DNA from: Microbulbifer pacificus
GTDB lineage: Bacteria; Pseudomonadota; Gammaproteobacteria; Pseudomonadales; Cellvibrionaceae
Direction: 5' to 3'
Assembly (NCBI RefSeq): GCF_033723955.1
Contig: NZ_CP137555.1
Coordinates: 4,022,001-4,086,000, forward strand
DNA: 64,000 nucleotides
In this document: positions 63,456-64,000 of the stretch, piece after piece
Layout: every line of letters starts with the position of its first letter
Numbering within the stretch: position 1 is the first letter of the stretch
Translations under genes and position numbers: made by a program
The notes under the pieces: generated by a model
Databases searched by the model: none
Seen by the model: only the letters and a program-made list of their open reading frames with translations
What the model was told of the DNA's origin: nothing

Positions 63456-63905
63456 TTATTTGGATTCGCCGGAAGGGTGCACCCGCACTGCCAGTACATC
63501 GCAGCCCGCGCCGTGGAGCACGCCGTTGGCGGTTGAGCCCAGCAACAGCGCCAGGCCGTGACGGCCGTGGCTGCCAATCACGATCAGATCGCAACCGGCA
63601 TCCTCGGCCAGACGGTGAATTTCCGTCGCCGGCTGGCCGAGCACCACGTGCTGGCGTTCCGCCGGGATATTCAGGGGGGCTGCGGCCCGCCGCAACTGCT
63701 CTTTCGCCTGATTCTGCAGTTGTTCCTGCACCTCGGAGAGGTCCATCGGTATATCGCCGCCATAAGCAAAGGTAAGCGGCTCGATGATATGGGCAAGACT
63801 CAGTTGCGCATTGCTTTGTGCGGCAATCTCCGCGGCTCGATCCAGAACCTGAGTGGATTCCTGAGAGAGGTCCAGTCCAACCAGAATATTTTTATAGCCT
63901 GACAT
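63456..63905 (-). CDS. Universal stress protein, UspA family
   Basis: A 149-residue single-domain Usp. It starts MSGYKNILVGLDLS, the usual first strand. It ends with the ATP-binding signature G-x2-G-x9-G-S (GSHGRHGLALLLGSTANGVL), suggesting a nucleotide-binding member. Such proteins accumulate under stress; the target is unknown. The ATG at 63905 has GGGGGCG upstream; longer readings are not plausible. The final ~95 bases of the window upstream of it show no gene. Confidence 0.92.
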   Translation of the reverse strand: MSGYKNILVGLDLSQESTQVLDRAAEIAAQSNAQLSLAHIIEPLTFAYGGDIPMDLSEVQEQLQNQAKEQLRRAAAPLNIPAERQHVVLGQPATEIHRLAEDAGCDLIVIGSHGRHGLALLLGSTANGVLHGAGCDVLAVRVHPSGESK

Positions 63906-64000
63906 ATCGCCCCCACGTACTGGTGAATTTCTGGCGCTTCCACCGTAATTGATGGAGCGCCCGGTTTGCTTCAATGAGTCTACTTTAAAAAATCAGGCTT

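Overview
The window looks like a chromosome segment of a GC-rich marine-type gammaproteobacterium, most plausibly a Cellvibrionales member such as Microbulbifer or a relative. This is inferred from protein character: a gammaproteobacterial ribosome modulation factor, the ~1630-residue NAD-dependent glutamate dehydrogenase, and gene neighbourhoods that, as far as I recall, resemble those of Pseudomonas (glnS-cysS ... folD-tRNAs; moxR/bat-gdhB ... pyrD-rmf-rlmKL). No phage, transposase, CRISPR array or rRNA gene was seen.

Layout. 1-2.8 kb: end of glnS, then cysS. 2.9-14.1 kb: a DUF3012 lipoprotein, a complete mksF-mksE-mksB condensin operon with no mksG nuclease gene behind it, a coiled-coil membrane protein, a free-methionine-sulfoxide reductase, a spermidine-synthase-like methyltransferase, a ferritin-like protein, and on the other strand rsmC, rsuA and folD. 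14.3-18.8 kb: two tRNA groups (Pro-Arg-His and Val-Asp) with strong promoters and terminators, flanking cysC and a large exported DUF6351 protein. 18.9-22.1 kb: a Xre/RES toxin-antitoxin pair, a D-cysteine desulfhydrase-like enzyme and nadK.

22.3-37.7 kb: a surface polysaccharide locus of the Wzx/Wzy type: Wzz, flippase, polymerase, two glycosyltransferases, the UDP-L-FucNAc pathway (fnlABC), an initiating sugar-phosphate transferase and a UDP-QuiNAc4N branch (PglF-like dehydratase, PglE-like aminotransferase, PglD-like acyltransferase). A 3-hydroxybutyryl-CoA dehydrogenase gene lies between the acyltransferase and the aminotransferase. This suggests that the 4-amino group carries a 3-hydroxybutyryl rather than an acetyl group. 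The wzx-wzy part is visibly AT-richer than its surroundings.

37.8-44.9 kb: a Bat aerotolerance-type operon on the minus strand (moxR, DUF58, DUF4381, batA, batB/C fusion, batD). 45-54 kb: gdhB, pyrD (preceded by a strong stem-loop), rmf and rlmKL. 54.2-58.9 kb: a phosphoprotein signalling set (transmembrane Ser/Thr kinase with PEGA and sulfatase-modifying-factor domains, a PP2C phosphatase and a double-FHA protein) with no type VI secretion genes in view. 58.9-64 kb: a glutaredoxin-like protein, slt, uup and a universal stress protein.

The leads most worth checking are the hydroxybutyryl-decorated glycan pathway, the nuclease-less Mks condensin, the kinase/phosphatase/FHA module, the pyrD leader stem-loop, and two highly structured intergenic islands (14.59-14.69 kb and 54.20-54.33 kb).
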